Shown here: positions 33,068-42,113 of the stretch, one piece after another
Layout: every line of letters starts with the position of its first letter
Numbering within the stretch: the stretch's first letter is position 1
From: JAENVU01 sp046598395
GTDB taxonomy: Bacteria > Actinomycetota > Acidimicrobiia > IMCC26256 > JAENVU01
Length of the DNA stretch: 64,000 nt
NCBI GenBank assembly: GCA_046598395.1
Contig: JBKJIQ010000011.1
Span: 45,363 to 109,362, forward strand
Reading direction: 5' to 3'
Made by a program: the position numbers and the translations under genes
The notes under the pieces: model-generated
Told to the model about the DNA's origin: nothing
The model's database searches: none
What the model saw: only the letters and a program-made list of their open reading frames with translations

Positions 33068-34506
33068 GCGACGCGAGCGTGCACGGATACGACCGGCTTT
33101 CCGCGCTCGATACCTCCTTCCTGCATCTGGAACGCGATGAGACCCCCATGCATGTCGGAACACTTGCGACCTTCGAGGCGGCGCCGTTCTTCGACGCGTC
33201 GGGTCGGTTCCGCCTCGCCCAAGTGCGTGATCTCGTTGCGTCTCGGTTGCATCTCATCCCGCGGTTCCGCAAGCGGCTGATGACCGTCCCGATGCAGCAG
33301 GGACGGCCGATTTGGGTCGACGATGCCCGGTTCGATATCGCGTACCACGTGCGGCTCACCGCGCTGGCGTCACCGGGGACCATGGCGCAACTGCTCGCCC
33401 TCACGGCCCGCATCGAGGGACAGCTGCTGGATCGGACCCGTCCGCTGTGGGAGCTGTGGTTCGTCGAGGGTCTCGAGGGAGACCGCATCGCGCTGGTCCA
33501 AAAAACCCATCATTGCTTGGTCGATGGTGTGTCGGGTGTCGACGTTGCCACCGTGTTGCTCGACGTTGTACCCGAGCCCGACGTCTTCGAATCGCCGCCG
33601 TGGATTCCGGCGGGAACGCCCGCGCCGAGTCGTTTGCTCGCCGACACGCTGCTGGAACGGAGTACCGAGTCCACGGAAGTGATGCGGACGCTCCGTGGAC
33701 TGGCTCGGACGCCGCAGCGGGCGGTCGAGCGCTCCAGCCAAGTTGGTCGCGCGTTGCGGAGCCTGGTCGACGGCTCACCGCTCGCGCCGCGGACGTCGCT
33801 CAATGTTGCGGTCGGACAACACCGGGTGTTTCTCGGGGTACCGATCCCCCTCGACCTCGTCAAGCGCATTCGCGCCGAGTCGGGAGGAACCGTGAACGAT
33901 GTGGTGCTCGCCGGAGTCGCCGGCGCGTTGCGGCGTCGATTCGCAGGTCGCGGTGAGGTCATTCCGGATCACCTTCGGGCATTGTGTCCCGTGTCGGTCC
34001 GTGACGACAGTGAGCACCTGGCGCTGGGGAATCGAATTTCCGCGATGTTCGTCGACCTCCCTATCGCAGACAACGACCCACGATCCCGGCTCGCAACCAT
34101 TGGCGCGAGGACCCACGATCTGAAGGAACGCGAACAAGCAGTGGGCGCAGCGTTCTTGCTCGACCTCACGCAATACGCCGCGCCCACTTTGCTCGGGCTC
34201 GCGGCGCGGCTCGTGCATCGCCAACCGTTCGTGAACCTCGTGGTGACGAACGTGCCCGGCCCTCAGGTGCCCTTGTATCTCATGGGTGCTCGGATGTTGG
34301 AGGCATACCCGATGGTGCCGCTGACCCAGAACCTCAGCCTAGGAATTGCGATCCTTTCCTATTGCGGCGTGCTCCACTTCGGCCTCTTCGCCGATAGCGA
34401 CGCGTGTCCCGACCTGGCCCAGCTTGGGGATGATCTGCGGGCATCGTTCGACGAGTTGGACCAAGCTGGTGACCTTCATGGACGCGAACAAGGAGCGACG
34501 GCATGA
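33064..34506 (+). CDS. WS/DGAT family acyltransferase
   Basis: Wax ester synthase/diacylglycerol acyltransferase, 480 residues, the usual length. It begins with the LSALDTSFLHLE segment and contains the catalytic HHxxxDG motif in KTHHCLVDGVSG. The C-terminal half has NDVVLAGVAGALRR and VVTNVPGPQVPLY, both conserved in the family. It makes triacylglycerol or wax esters from acyl-CoA at the membrane, a common carbon store in actinobacteria. It is coupled by ATGA overlaps to the lipoprotein before it and the amidase after it. Confidence 0.93.
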   Translation: MSDASVHGYDRLSALDTSFLHLERDETPMHVGTLATFEAAPFFDASGRFRLAQVRDLVASRLHLIPRFRKRLMTVPMQQGRPIWVDDARFDIAYHVRLTALASPGTMAQLLALTARIEGQLLDRTRPLWELWFVEGLEGDRIALVQKTHHCLVDGVSGVDVATVLLDVVPEPDVFESPPWIPAGTPAPSRLLADTLLERSTESTEVMRTLRGLARTPQRAVERSSQVGRALRSLVDGSPLAPRTSLNVAVGQHRVFLGVPIPLDLVKRIRAESGGTVNDVVLAGVAGALRRRFAGRGEVIPDHLRALCPVSVRDDSEHLALGNRISAMFVDLPIADNDPRSRLATIGARTHDLKEREQAVGAAFLLDLTQYAAPTLLGLAARLVHRQPFVNLVVTNVPGPQVPLYLMGARMLEAYPMVPLTQNLSLGIAILSYCGVLHFGLFADSDACPDLAQLGDDLRASFDELDQAGDLHGREQGATA

Positions 34507-35993
34507 CGGAGCTGTGGGAACGCGATGCTTGGGACCTGGCCGACGCGATTCGTGGCGGTGACATCTTGGCTACCGACGCGATCGAGACGGCGCTCGCTCG
34601 AATCGCGAGCCGCAATGACGAGTTGAACGCGGTGTGTTTCATCGACGCCGATGGCGCGCGGGCGCGGGCGAACGAGATCGATGCCATGGTGCAGCGGGGC
34701 GAAGACCCCGGTCCGTTTGCCGGGGTGCCATTGGGAGTGAAGGAACTTGCGCAGGCGAAGGGTTTCCCCAACACCCACGCCTCGGTGGTGTACCGCGACG
34801 ACATCGCGGAACAGGACTGCCCCGAGGTGGCACGGCTGCGAGGGGCGGGTGCAGTTGTCACCGGCCTGACCACTGCGCCCGAGTTCGGGATCCCGAGCTA
34901 CACCAACTCACCGCTCCACGGCGTGACCCGCAATCCGTGGAACACCGAGCGTACCCCGGGTGGCTCATCCGGTGGTTCGGCCGCGGCCGTGGCAGCCGGG
35001 ATGCTGCCGATGGGTACCGGCAGTGATGGCGGCGGTTCCATTCGGATCCCCGCGGCCTACTCCGGTCTGCTGGGGATGAAGTCCACCTTCGGTCGTATTC
35101 CGCAAGGCAACGCGGAATGTCCATTCGACACCGGGCTCACGTCGGTGAGTGGTCCGATGGTGCGGTCGGTGCGAGACGCGGCGCGGTACTTGGATGTCAC
35201 GAGCGGTCCCGCGGTGGGCGATCCCACGTCGCTGCCGAAACCCATGGCCTACGAACCACTCGTCGCGGATGTGGAACGCGCCCACGAGCACCTGCGGGGC
35301 CGGAAGGTCGCGTGGACCTCCACCCTGGGGTATGCCGAGACCGACCGCGATGTTGAACGCTCTACTCGCGCGTCGGCCGAGGCATTGGTGGACGCGGCGG
35401 GACTCGAGCTGATCGAAATCCCGATGAACTTCCCGAAGCCGGGCCGGGCATGGGGTGTGCTCGGTGCCGGCAACATGGCGGCGTGGCGGATGGATGTCTG
35501 CGCCGAGCATCTCGACGACCTCGACTTCCTCGCGCGCGTTTCGGTCGAGGGCATGCCCCATCTCCGTGCCCGCCACCTTGGTGCGGCGATTCGCCGTCGT
35601 CAGGAGATCCTGCTGGCCTCGGCCGCGGTGTTCGAACAGGTGGACATGCTCCTGATGCCCACGACGCCCACCACCGCGTACCAAGCGGAGGGCACGCTCG
35701 TCGGCGATCTGAACGGCCGCGAGGTCGACCTCCTGATGCTGAGCGCTCCGTTCACGGCACCCTTCAATATGACCGGCCAGCCGGGTTGCTCGGTCCCTGC
35801 TGGTCTGGTGGGCGGCATGCCGTGTGGTCTGCAGGTCGTCGCTCGACGCCATGAAGATGATCTGTGTCTGGCTGCGGCCGCGGTCCTCGAAGCCGTCCGC
35901 CCGTGGCCAAAGTTCGCCCCCGGATCCCCGCCCCCTCGAACTTGCGCCACTTTCCGACGCCACACGTGGGAAAATGGCGCAAGTTCGGCGTGA
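34503..35993 (+). CDS. Amidase signature family protein
   Basis: A 496-residue amidase. The Ser-cisSer-Lys triad is visible: Lys in FAGVPLGVKELAQ, the cis-Ser in the glycine-rich TPGGSSGGSAAAVAAG and nucleophile Ser in GSDGGGSIRIPAAYSG. The C-terminal substrate region contains MPTTPTTAYQ and FNMTGQPGCSVPAG. The amide substrate is unknown. The last 18 or so codons run through a 13-bp inverted repeat that looks like a terminator, so the natural C-terminus may once have been earlier. It overlaps the acyltransferase by ATGA. Confidence 0.92.
   Translation: MTELWERDAWDLADAIRGGDILATDAIETALARIASRNDELNAVCFIDADGARARANEIDAMVQRGEDPGPFAGVPLGVKELAQAKGFPNTHASVVYRDDIAEQDCPEVARLRGAGAVVTGLTTAPEFGIPSYTNSPLHGVTRNPWNTERTPGGSSGGSAAAVAAGMLPMGTGSDGGGSIRIPAAYSGLLGMKSTFGRIPQGNAECPFDTGLTSVSGPMVRSVRDAARYLDVTSGPAVGDPTSLPKPMAYEPLVADVERAHEHLRGRKVAWTSTLGYAETDRDVERSTRASAEALVDAAGLELIEIPMNFPKPGRAWGVLGAGNMAAWRMDVCAEHLDDLDFLARVSVEGMPHLRARHLGAAIRRRQEILLASAAVFEQVDMLLMPTTPTTAYQAEGTLVGDLNGREVDLLMLSAPFTAPFNMTGQPGCSVPAGLVGGMPCGLQVVARRHEDDLCLAAAAVLEAVRPWPKFAPGSPPPRTCATFRRHTWENGASSA
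35937..35987 (+). terminator. Terminator-like hairpin within the amidase 3' end
   Basis: CGAACTTGCGCCA (35937-35949) pairs perfectly with TGGCGCAAGTTCG (35975-35987); inner CTTTCC and GGGAAA extend the stem. The amidase stop codon lies after the hairpin. No T-run follows. Confidence 0.65.
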
Positions 35994-36017
35994 TTCCCCG
36001 GGAAGTACGCTCCGGCG

Positions 36018-37208
36018 GTGACCGACGTGGCGAAATCGCCGGGCGACCCTCGGGCGTCCAGGCCTCCCAAACAGGAACAAGAGCAAGCATCCGAGGAGGT
36101 GAGCGAGGTCGCCCCGGGTGTGCTGCGGATGCAGCTGCCCATCTGGTTGCCGGGCCTGGGTCACGTGAACATGTATGGGCTCATGGACGATCGGGGGCTC
36201 GCGGTCGTGGATCCGGGGCTTCCCGGACCGTCGAGCTGGAAGGCGCTCAAGTCTCGCCTCGCCACCGCGGGCTACAAGGTGAAGGACATTCATACCGTCA
36301 TCGTCACCCACTCGCACCCCGACCACTTCGGGGCGGCAGGTCGGATCAAGAAAGAGGCGGGCGCGCAGTTGATCGCGCACAAGGCCTTCACCACGTGGTC
36401 GTTGCAACGAGGTGGCGCGACCCTGAGCGAGCTCGATGCCCAGCGGTTGGAGCAGGAAGCCATCGACGAGGCCGCGAACTACCACGGTCCGTCACTCGAT
36501 GAGCTGCCTGCACTCGGCGACGATGACTACGCCGCGCTGGACGAGATCACCACTGAGTCCCAGCGCCAGTCGGTGCCGTGGGGTGGAACCACACCGTGGG
36601 GCGGGAGCAAACATCCCATGCCTCCGATGTCGCGCCGGGTGATGATGCGGGCCATGCGGCTGTTGTTCGTCCCGCCGGATCCCACGCGCCGAGTTCGTCA
36701 TGGGTCGCCGATCCGTCTCGCGGGACGCGACTGGTTGGTGGTTCACACGCCGGGTCACACGCTCGATCATCTCTGCCTCTACGACCCGGAGAACGGCCTG
36801 CTCCTCTCGGGTGACCATGTGTTGCCCACGATCACGCCGCACATCGCGGGCTCCAACCAAGGCGACGCGTTGAGTTCCTATCTTGCGACCCTTGATCTCG
36901 TGGCGTCGCTCCCCGACGTCCGCCTCGGCCTGCCCGCGCACGGCCATCCGTTCGCGGATGTGCCAGCTCGCGTCGAAGCGATCAAGGAACACCACTTCGA
37001 ACGGATGGAGAAGTTACGGGCCACCGCCGTTGCGCTCGGACCTTCGAGCGTGGTCACGCTGTCGCACGAGTTGTTCCCTGAACGCCATTGGGGAGTGATG
37101 GCCGAGAGCGAGACGTTCGCACACCTCGAGCACTTGCATCGCTCCGGCGCGGTCGAACGCTTCGACGAGTCCGGCGAGTTCATGTATCGCGCCGCCGCCG
37201 CGAGCTGA
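36018..37208 (+). CDS. Metallo-beta-lactamase fold hydrolase
   Basis: A 396-residue MBL-fold hydrolase. The metal-binding motif THSHPDHFG lies near residue 98, with further ligands in HTPGHTLDHLCLYD, LLSGDHVLP and LPAHGHPF. An insert of about 80 residues rich in Glu, Pro and Met separates the first motif from the rest. The N-terminal 25 residues are charged and poorly conserved in look. The GTG start at 36018 is uncertain. It may be a hydroxyacylglutathione-hydrolase-like or thioesterase-like enzyme; the substrate cannot be assigned. Confidence 0.85.
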   Translation: MTDVAKSPGDPRASRPPKQEQEQASEEVSEVAPGVLRMQLPIWLPGLGHVNMYGLMDDRGLAVVDPGLPGPSSWKALKSRLATAGYKVKDIHTVIVTHSHPDHFGAAGRIKKEAGAQLIAHKAFTTWSLQRGGATLSELDAQRLEQEAIDEAANYHGPSLDELPALGDDDYAALDEITTESQRQSVPWGGTTPWGGSKHPMPPMSRRVMMRAMRLLFVPPDPTRRVRHGSPIRLAGRDWLVVHTPGHTLDHLCLYDPENGLLLSGDHVLPTITPHIAGSNQGDALSSYLATLDLVASLPDVRLGLPAHGHPFADVPARVEAIKEHHFERMEKLRATAVALGPSSVVTLSHELFPERHWGVMAESETFAHLEHLHRSGAVERFDESGEFMYRAAAAS

Positions 37209-37254
37209 CCGGTGCCGGTACCCAACTCGGCCCGCGAGCGCTACCGTGCCGGGC

Positions 37255-38574
37255 ATGGCCGACACCCTCGCGAACGACGCGACCGCCTTGCTCCAAGACC
37301 TCATTCGCAATGCGTGTGTGAACGACGGCCAGGTCGCATCGGGTGAAGAAGTCCGTAACTCCGACCTACTCACCAGCTACCTCGACGGGTGCGGCGCCGA
37401 CATCGAGTACTACGAGCCCCAGCCTGGCCGCCGCAGTCTGCTCGCCAAGATCGAAGGTACGGATCCGAGCGCACCGTCGCTGATGTTGATGGGTCACACC
37501 GATGTCGTGCCCGTGAACGCCGACGGTTGGACGCGCGAACCGTTTGGCGCCGAGCTCGACGACGGCATGATTTGGGGTCGCGGCGCGGTCGACATGCTGA
37601 ATCTCACGTCCACGATGGCGGTCGCGTTTCGCCAGCTCGCGCGGTCGGGATTCAAGCCGCGCGGCACGTTGATGTATCTCGCCGTTGCCGATGAAGAGGC
37701 TCTCGGTACGTGGGGCGCGAAGTACCTGGTGGAACACGAACTCGACGCGGTACGGACCGACTATGTGATCACCGAGTCCGGTGGATTTCAGGTGCCCACT
37801 CCCACCGGTACTGGGTTGCCCATCATGGTGGAAGAGAAGGGCACGTACTGGTCCAACATCACCGTGCACGGCACACCGAGTCACGCATCACAGGCCTACC
37901 GCACGGACAACGCGTTGGTGACGGCCGCGGAGATTGTGCGCCGAATCGCGTCCTACCTTCCCAAGGCCCAGATCGGCGAGACTTGGCGGCGCTATGTGGA
38001 CGCCATGGGATTGCCGGCGGAGCTGGTGGACCCCGAGCGGGTCGACGAGTACATCGCTGAGCTCCCGCTCGCGCTGTCGCGCATCGCGCACTCGTGCACC
38101 CACTCCACGATGGCGCCGACGGTTGCGCACGGTGGCACCAAGACCAACGTCATTCCCGATCGCGTCGACCTGCAGGTCGACATGCGAACCATGCCGGGTC
38201 AGTCCGGCGATGTCGCGCGAGCGATGCTGCTCGATGCCATTGGCGATCTGGCCGATCGGGTGGAGATCACATCGAACGACGATCCCGCGACGTCGTCGCC
38301 CACGGACACGCCGCTGTGGGAATCGTTGGAGCGGGTGACCAGCCGGTTGTGTGAGGGTTCGGCGCTCGTGCCCACGATCATGACCGGCGGGACTGACAAT
38401 CGATTCTTCCGGCGGGCTGGATCCGTGGGATACGGATTTGGCTTATTCAGCAAGCGCATCGGATTCTCGGACTACGCCAAGATGTTTCACGGTCACGATG
38501 AGCGGGTCGACCAGGAAAGCCTCGGCCTCTCCACGCAGCTCTGGCTCGCGTTGGCCCAGGACCTGCTCGCGTAA
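37255..38574 (+). CDS. M20 family metallohydrolase
   Basis: A 439-residue zinc-dependent peptidase/deacylase. The metal sites are in LLMGHTDVVPV (His and the catalytic Asp), WGRGAVDM (bridging Asp) and VADEEALGTWG (catalytic Glu and ligand). The dimerisation insert and the C-terminal ligand His in KMFHGHDERV are present. Candidates include dipeptidases and succinyl-diaminopimelate desuccinylase-like enzymes; sequence alone does not settle it. ATG 37255 is the likely start. It converges with the PAC2 gene, nine bases apart. Confidence 0.9.
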   Translation: MADTLANDATALLQDLIRNACVNDGQVASGEEVRNSDLLTSYLDGCGADIEYYEPQPGRRSLLAKIEGTDPSAPSLMLMGHTDVVPVNADGWTREPFGAELDDGMIWGRGAVDMLNLTSTMAVAFRQLARSGFKPRGTLMYLAVADEEALGTWGAKYLVEHELDAVRTDYVITESGGFQVPTPTGTGLPIMVEEKGTYWSNITVHGTPSHASQAYRTDNALVTAAEIVRRIASYLPKAQIGETWRRYVDAMGLPAELVDPERVDEYIAELPLALSRIAHSCTHSTMAPTVAHGGTKTNVIPDRVDLQVDMRTMPGQSGDVARAMLLDAIGDLADRVEITSNDDPATSSPTDTPLWESLERVTSRLCEGSALVPTIMTGGTDNRFFRRAGSVGYGFGLFSKRIGFSDYAKMFHGHDERVDQESLGLSTQLWLALAQDLLA

Positions 38575-38582
38575 CGCTTCGC

Positions 38583-39449
38583 CTACGCGCCCTGGTCGCG
38601 TAGGTATTCTTCGAAGGCTTCGGCGATCGCGTCACCGTCGGGGATGTCCGCCTCGGCGAGCCCACCGGACTCGGGATCGGCGTGTTGGGCTTCCAGGTTG
38701 GTGACGTAGGTGCGGAGGTCGTCGTCCGCCGCAACCGCAGCGTCAATCCGCGCCCGCCATGCCGCGGCACCGACCGAGAGTTCGCGGAGGTCCAGATCCA
38801 GGTGTACGCAGCGTCCGAGCCCGGCGAGTAGCGCCGCGATGGCCGGTGGGTTCGGCGGCGCGGCAACGTAGTGCGACACCGGTACCCACAGTGACGCGGA
38901 GGTGAAGCCTTCCCGGCGGCACGCGTCGTGAAGGATCCCGACGATGCCGGTCGGCCCTTCATAACGCGAGCGCGTGAGGCCGACGCGGTCCATCATTTCC
39001 GGGTCGGTAGTGCTCCCGGTAATGCGCGGGGCCCGGGTGTGCGGTGAGTCGGCGAGCAATGCACCGAACGTCACGACATTTGCTGCGCCCAGCGTGCGTG
39101 CCGCGTCCATGATCGCGGTGCAGAAGCCGCGCCAGTCGTAATTGGGTTCGGGACCGGTCACGAGGACGAGGTCGGGCTGGTCATCGGGTGTTGCCGCACT
39201 CCGCAGGGTGTAGCGCGGCCACTCCAGTGAGCGGGTGACTCCATCGACCAACGTGACGGTGGGACGTTGCGCTTGGAAGTCCACGTGGACTTGTTCGTCG
39301 ATCGTGGCGAACTCCTGGGCGCCGAAGCGAGATGCGAGCCAATCGACTGCGTCGGTCGCGGCATCGGCGGCGTCGTTCCAACCGGTAAACGCGGCGACCA
39401 CCACGGGGTCATGGAGGACCGGCTGGTGCTCCCACTGCAGCGAACTCAT
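38583..39449 (-). CDS. PAC2 family protein
   Basis: A 288-residue member of the PAC2 (proteasome assembly chaperone 2-like) family: VVVAAFTGWNDAADAATDA at the N-terminus, PDLVLVTGPEPNYDW and ANVVTFGALLADSPHTR in the middle, and GIVGILHDACRREGFTSASLW. In actinobacteria such proteins are widespread and often encoded near proteasome or metabolic genes. The C-terminal helix is acidic. A decayed gene lies upstream on the same strand. Confidence 0.88.
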   Translation of the reverse strand: MSSLQWEHQPVLHDPVVVAAFTGWNDAADAATDAVDWLASRFGAQEFATIDEQVHVDFQAQRPTVTLVDGVTRSLEWPRYTLRSAATPDDQPDLVLVTGPEPNYDWRGFCTAIMDAARTLGAANVVTFGALLADSPHTRAPRITGSTTDPEMMDRVGLTRSRYEGPTGIVGILHDACRREGFTSASLWVPVSHYVAAPPNPPAIAALLAGLGRCVHLDLDLRELSVGAAAWRARIDAAVAADDDLRTYVTNLEAQHADPESGGLAEADIPDGDAIAEAFEEYLRDQGA

Positions 39450-39486
39450 CCCGAAAGGCTACGGGGTCGAGTTGTCGGTCCTGGCC

Positions 39487-39750
39487 TCAGCCCGGGACTT
39501 GGAGATTCTTGGGGCTGGTGGGGTACCCGCCGCCGTCCACGATGGCGCCCGACCATGGCGCAATGTGGCCATCGCCACGATGCTCACGTACGAGATCTGC
39601 GGCGCGCCAGAGCGCGCCCAATGGTGAAGTGGGCCAGTCGAGCACGGAGAGCCCGCGAACAACGCGCGGCCCGACGGATCAGCACCGTCGGTCATGTCGA
39701 AGAGGATCTCGGTCGCGCGCTCCACCGCGACGAACGCGGCCGCGACCAGG
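39487..39750 (-). pseudogene. Frameshifted remnant resembling the SCO6745 family
   Basis: The 303-bp gap between crcB and the PAC2 gene holds the middle of a decayed gene. One minus frame reads ATEILFDMTDGADPSGRALF. Near 39650 the similarity moves to another frame, LDWPTSPLGALWRAADLV followed by REHRGDGHIA, a string I recognise from SCO6745-like proteins (typically LWHAATLLREHRGDGH). The 5' part is missing at the crcB stop and the downstream part is degenerate. The 88-residue open frame here is therefore probably not a gene. Confidence 0.5.
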
Positions 39751-39752
39751 GA

Positions 39753-40106
39753 TCAGACCGAGGCGAGCGCCAGACCGGACGCGGCCAACGCGAGACCGCC
39801 GACCACGCTGATCGTGACGTATCGGATGCGCAGCGGGTTGGAGAGGCGAGTGGTCTCCACCGCAAACGTCGAGAACGTGGTGAATGCGCCCAGGAAACCG
39901 AGGCCGAAGATCTTGGCGACGTCGAGGTCCCCGCGGTGATACTCCACGAGTCCCGCGAGCAGGCCGAGCGCGAACGAACCGAGAAGATTGACGCACGCGG
40001 TGCCCCAGGGAAACTCGTGACCATGACGGCGGGTGATCGCACGTTCGAGCAGAAATCGCGCGGGCGCGCCGAGCGCGCCGGCGCACGCGATAGCTACCGC
40101 GATCAC
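39753..40106 (-). CDS. crcB: Fluoride efflux channel, subunit 2 (CrcB/Fluc)
   Basis: A 117-residue four-helix membrane protein. CVNLLGSFALGLLAG holds the pore Asn, and FLGAFTTFSTFAVET carries the phenylalanine box and the Thr/Ser region of Fluc channels. The start overlaps the stop of the preceding crcB by ATGA. Actinobacteria and other Gram-positives often use two such genes to make an antiparallel heterodimer that expels fluoride. Confidence 0.93.
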   Translation of the reverse strand: MIAVAIACAGALGAPARFLLERAITRRHGHEFPWGTACVNLLGSFALGLLAGLVEYHRGDLDVAKIFGLGFLGAFTTFSTFAVETTRLSNPLRIRYVTISVVGGLALAASGLALASV

Positions 40107-40546
40107 GCTTCGTCCTCGGGTATCAATGCGGGAGTGGCGCCGACCAGCCGTTCACCGAAGCGCGCCGCGAGCAGCCCGACGCCAACCGACGCGATCACGT
40201 ACACCGCTCCGATGAGCAACCGATCGGAGCGCGCGAGTTGCACGGTCTCGACCGCGAATGTGGAGAAGGTGGTGTAGCCACCGAGCAGACCGACGCCGAC
40301 GAGCGGGCGCCATACCGAGTCCCGGAGCGGGTGACGGGCCAACGCGCCGAGGAGGAGGCCGAGCGCAAACGCTCCGGTGATGTTGATTGCGAATGTGGTC
40401 GCGGGGAAGGACCGAGGCGCAACTGGTGTGAGTTCGCTCAGGGTGTACCGAAGCAACGTGCCCGCTGCGCCACCGACGGCGATGAAGGCGAGGGTCGAGG
40501 CGGAGGGAGATGCGGCTTCGCTCGTTTCCCGCTCGGGCTGGTTCAC
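40103..40546 (-). CDS. crcB: Fluoride efflux channel, subunit 1 (CrcB/Fluc)
   Basis: A 147-residue Fluc channel subunit with a polar N-terminal extension of about 18 residues. FAINITGAFALGLLLGAL and LLGGYTTFSTFAVETVQ are the signature segments. It is coupled by GTGA to the upstream phosphotransferase and by ATGA to the second subunit. I see no fluoride riboswitch ahead of the operon. The paired, unequal subunits suggest an obligate heterodimer. Confidence 0.93.
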   Translation of the reverse strand: MNQPERETSEAASPSASTLAFIAVGGAAGTLLRYTLSELTPVAPRSFPATTFAINITGAFALGLLLGALARHPLRDSVWRPLVGVGLLGGYTTFSTFAVETVQLARSDRLLIGAVYVIASVGVGLLAARFGERLVGATPALIPEDEA

Positions 40547-41598
40547 CCGCGCAGGGCGACGATTTCGGATCGGTTCGCATGGTCGAGCGCGCCGTCGATG
40601 AGGCCCGAGACCTTCGCGCCCATTGCCTCGAATCCGTCGCCGAGTGTCTTGCCCATTTGATAGCGGGCGTTGATTCCTTCCACGATGATCGCCAACTTGT
40701 AGGAGGCGAGGATCACGTACCAGTCGAGTTGCGCGACGGATCGGCCGCTCACGTTCGCATACCGCTCGATCACCTGGTCGCGGTCGAGGAACCCCGCTTG
40801 TTCTTCGATGGCCGCGCCGGTGGCGACGACCTGAGCGTTGGCCTGACTCCAGTAGAGCAGGAACAGTCCAACGTCGGTAAGAGGATCGCCGAGCGTCGAC
40901 ATCTCCCAGTCGAGGACCGCCACGATCCGGCCGGGATCGTCCGTGGCCATCATGGTGTTATCGAGTCGATAGTCGCCGTGCACGATGGTGGGTGGTCCCG
41001 ACTCTGGGAGCGCATTGCGCAGCCGTCGAGCGACTTCATCCACCGCGGGCATCTCACGGGTCTTGGACCGTTCCCACTGCTCACTCCAACGGCGCACTTG
41101 ACGTTCGAGGAAGCCGTCGGGGCGGCCGAACTCGCCGAGTCCAACGGAGCGATAGTCGACGGCGTGGATTTCGGCGAGTACATCGACCAAGGCTTCCGAG
41201 GCTCGGCGCGCGTCGTTCGCATTGAGCGCGGCGATCGAACCGGAGTCGCGATAGATCACACCTTCCACGAGTTCCATCACATAGAACGGAGCGTCGTTGA
41301 CCGCGTTGTCTTCGCAGAGGGCGAGCGTGCGCGGGACGGGCACCGCGGTGGAGGCCAGGGCCGACATCACGCGGTACTCGCGAGCCATGTCATGCGCGGT
41401 GGGGAGCACGTGACCGAGCGGGGGACGGCGCAGTACCCACGTGGAGGCGCCGTCGGTCACCGAGTAGGTGAGGTTCGACCGTCCGCCCGCAATGAGCGCG
41501 GCCGTGAGTGGCGCATCGATCGCGCCGTCGACCTCGTTGACAAAGAACGGTCGGAGCCGTTCGAGATCAACGCCGTCGGGAGTGGCATCGTTGGTCAT
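40543..41598 (-). CDS. APH/ACAD10-like phosphotransferase family protein
   Basis: A 351-residue kinase-fold protein of the aminoglycoside phosphotransferase family. IVHGDYRLDNTM is the catalytic loop with its base Asp and Asn, and AVLDWEMSTLGDPLTDVG the metal-binding segment. RSNLTYSVTD forms the nucleotide loop. The sequence is closest in feel to ACAD10/11-type kinases that act on hydroxyacyl-CoA or similar small molecules rather than to antibiotic-resistance enzymes. ATG 41598 has a strong AAAGGAAG. It heads the operon with the two crcB genes. Confidence 0.88.
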   Translation of the reverse strand: MTNDATPDGVDLERLRPFFVNEVDGAIDAPLTAALIAGGRSNLTYSVTDGASTWVLRRPPLGHVLPTAHDMAREYRVMSALASTAVPVPRTLALCEDNAVNDAPFYVMELVEGVIYRDSGSIAALNANDARRASEALVDVLAEIHAVDYRSVGLGEFGRPDGFLERQVRRWSEQWERSKTREMPAVDEVARRLRNALPESGPPTIVHGDYRLDNTMMATDDPGRIVAVLDWEMSTLGDPLTDVGLFLLYWSQANAQVVATGAAIEEQAGFLDRDQVIERYANVSGRSVAQLDWYVILASYKLAIIVEGINARYQMGKTLGDGFEAMGAKVSGLIDGALDHANRSEIVALRG

Positions 41599-41677
41599 CC
41601 GCTTCCTTTCGACAAGGCGCGGAGACTAGACGTCGGTGACGGGGCTCAGAAGGTCCGCGGCGCGGTGAGCGCCGTGG

Positions 41678-42025
41678 CTACGCGACTTTGCTGTTGCGCG
41701 GTGCGACGGGAGTGCCGTTGCCTTTGGGGTAACGAGCAACCCGGCCGACCGGCATGTCGACACGGAAACCGGCAGCGGCGCGCTCTTCCTCGGACTCGCC
41801 GCCCCAGAACCCGTACTCGCGTTGGTCGCGGGCCCAGTCGCGACACGCGAGAAGTACCTCACACTCGGAGCAGACCGCACGGGCCTTGCTCTCGCGCACC
41901 GCCCGGGCCTCGGGCCGCTCGCCCGCCGGGGCGAAGAACAGCTCGGTGCGTCCGGCGCAGCCGGCATCGGCCGTCCAGGACAGGGGGCCGGTGAAAATCA
42001 GGGTGGAGAGGCAGTCGGTCGCCAT
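41678..42025 (-). CDS. WhiB family Fe-S transcriptional regulator
   Basis: A 115-residue WhiB-like protein. The four cluster Cys are in AGCAGRTELFF and AVCSECEVLLACRDW, followed by the turn motif EYGFWGGESEEER. WhiB proteins bind a [4Fe-4S] cluster and partner with the primary sigma factor. The C-terminal tail is basic (GRVARYPKGNG) but has no AT-hook, so it is not a clear WhiB7. ATG 42025 has a good Shine-Dalgarno (TGAGGAATC). A terminator-like hairpin lies about 60 bases upstream in its leader. Confidence 0.93.
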   Translation of the reverse strand: MATDCLSTLIFTGPLSWTADAGCAGRTELFFAPAGERPEARAVRESKARAVCSECEVLLACRDWARDQREYGFWGGESEEERAAAGFRVDMPVGRVARYPKGNGTPVAPRNSKVA

Positions 42026-42084
42026 GATTCCTCAGTGTCGGGGGAAGTCCGAGTGGTAGAGGCCTCGGAGATGTGAAAAAGGTC

Positions 42085-42113
42085 GGGGAGCCGGCGGGGG
42101 GTTCCGGCTCCCC
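42085..42113 (-). terminator. Hairpin plus U-run in the whiB leader (possible attenuator)
   Basis: GGGGAGCCGG and CCGGCTCCCC form a perfect 10-bp stem with a 9-nt loop. Read on the minus strand the stem is followed by GACCTTTTTC, so an intrinsic terminator would form between any upstream whiB promoter and the whiB start. No gene lies upstream in either direction to need termination here, since whiB and lysR diverge. Confidence 0.6.

Noticed and set aside
39459..39725. An 88-residue minus-strand open frame that could be called a hypothetical protein
   Set aside because: Recognisable family sequence switches frames inside it, so it is better described as part of a pseudogene.
40540..41640. Fluoride riboswitch ahead of the crcB operon
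   Set aside because: No fluoride-riboswitch consensus was seen upstream of the phosphotransferase or crcB starts.
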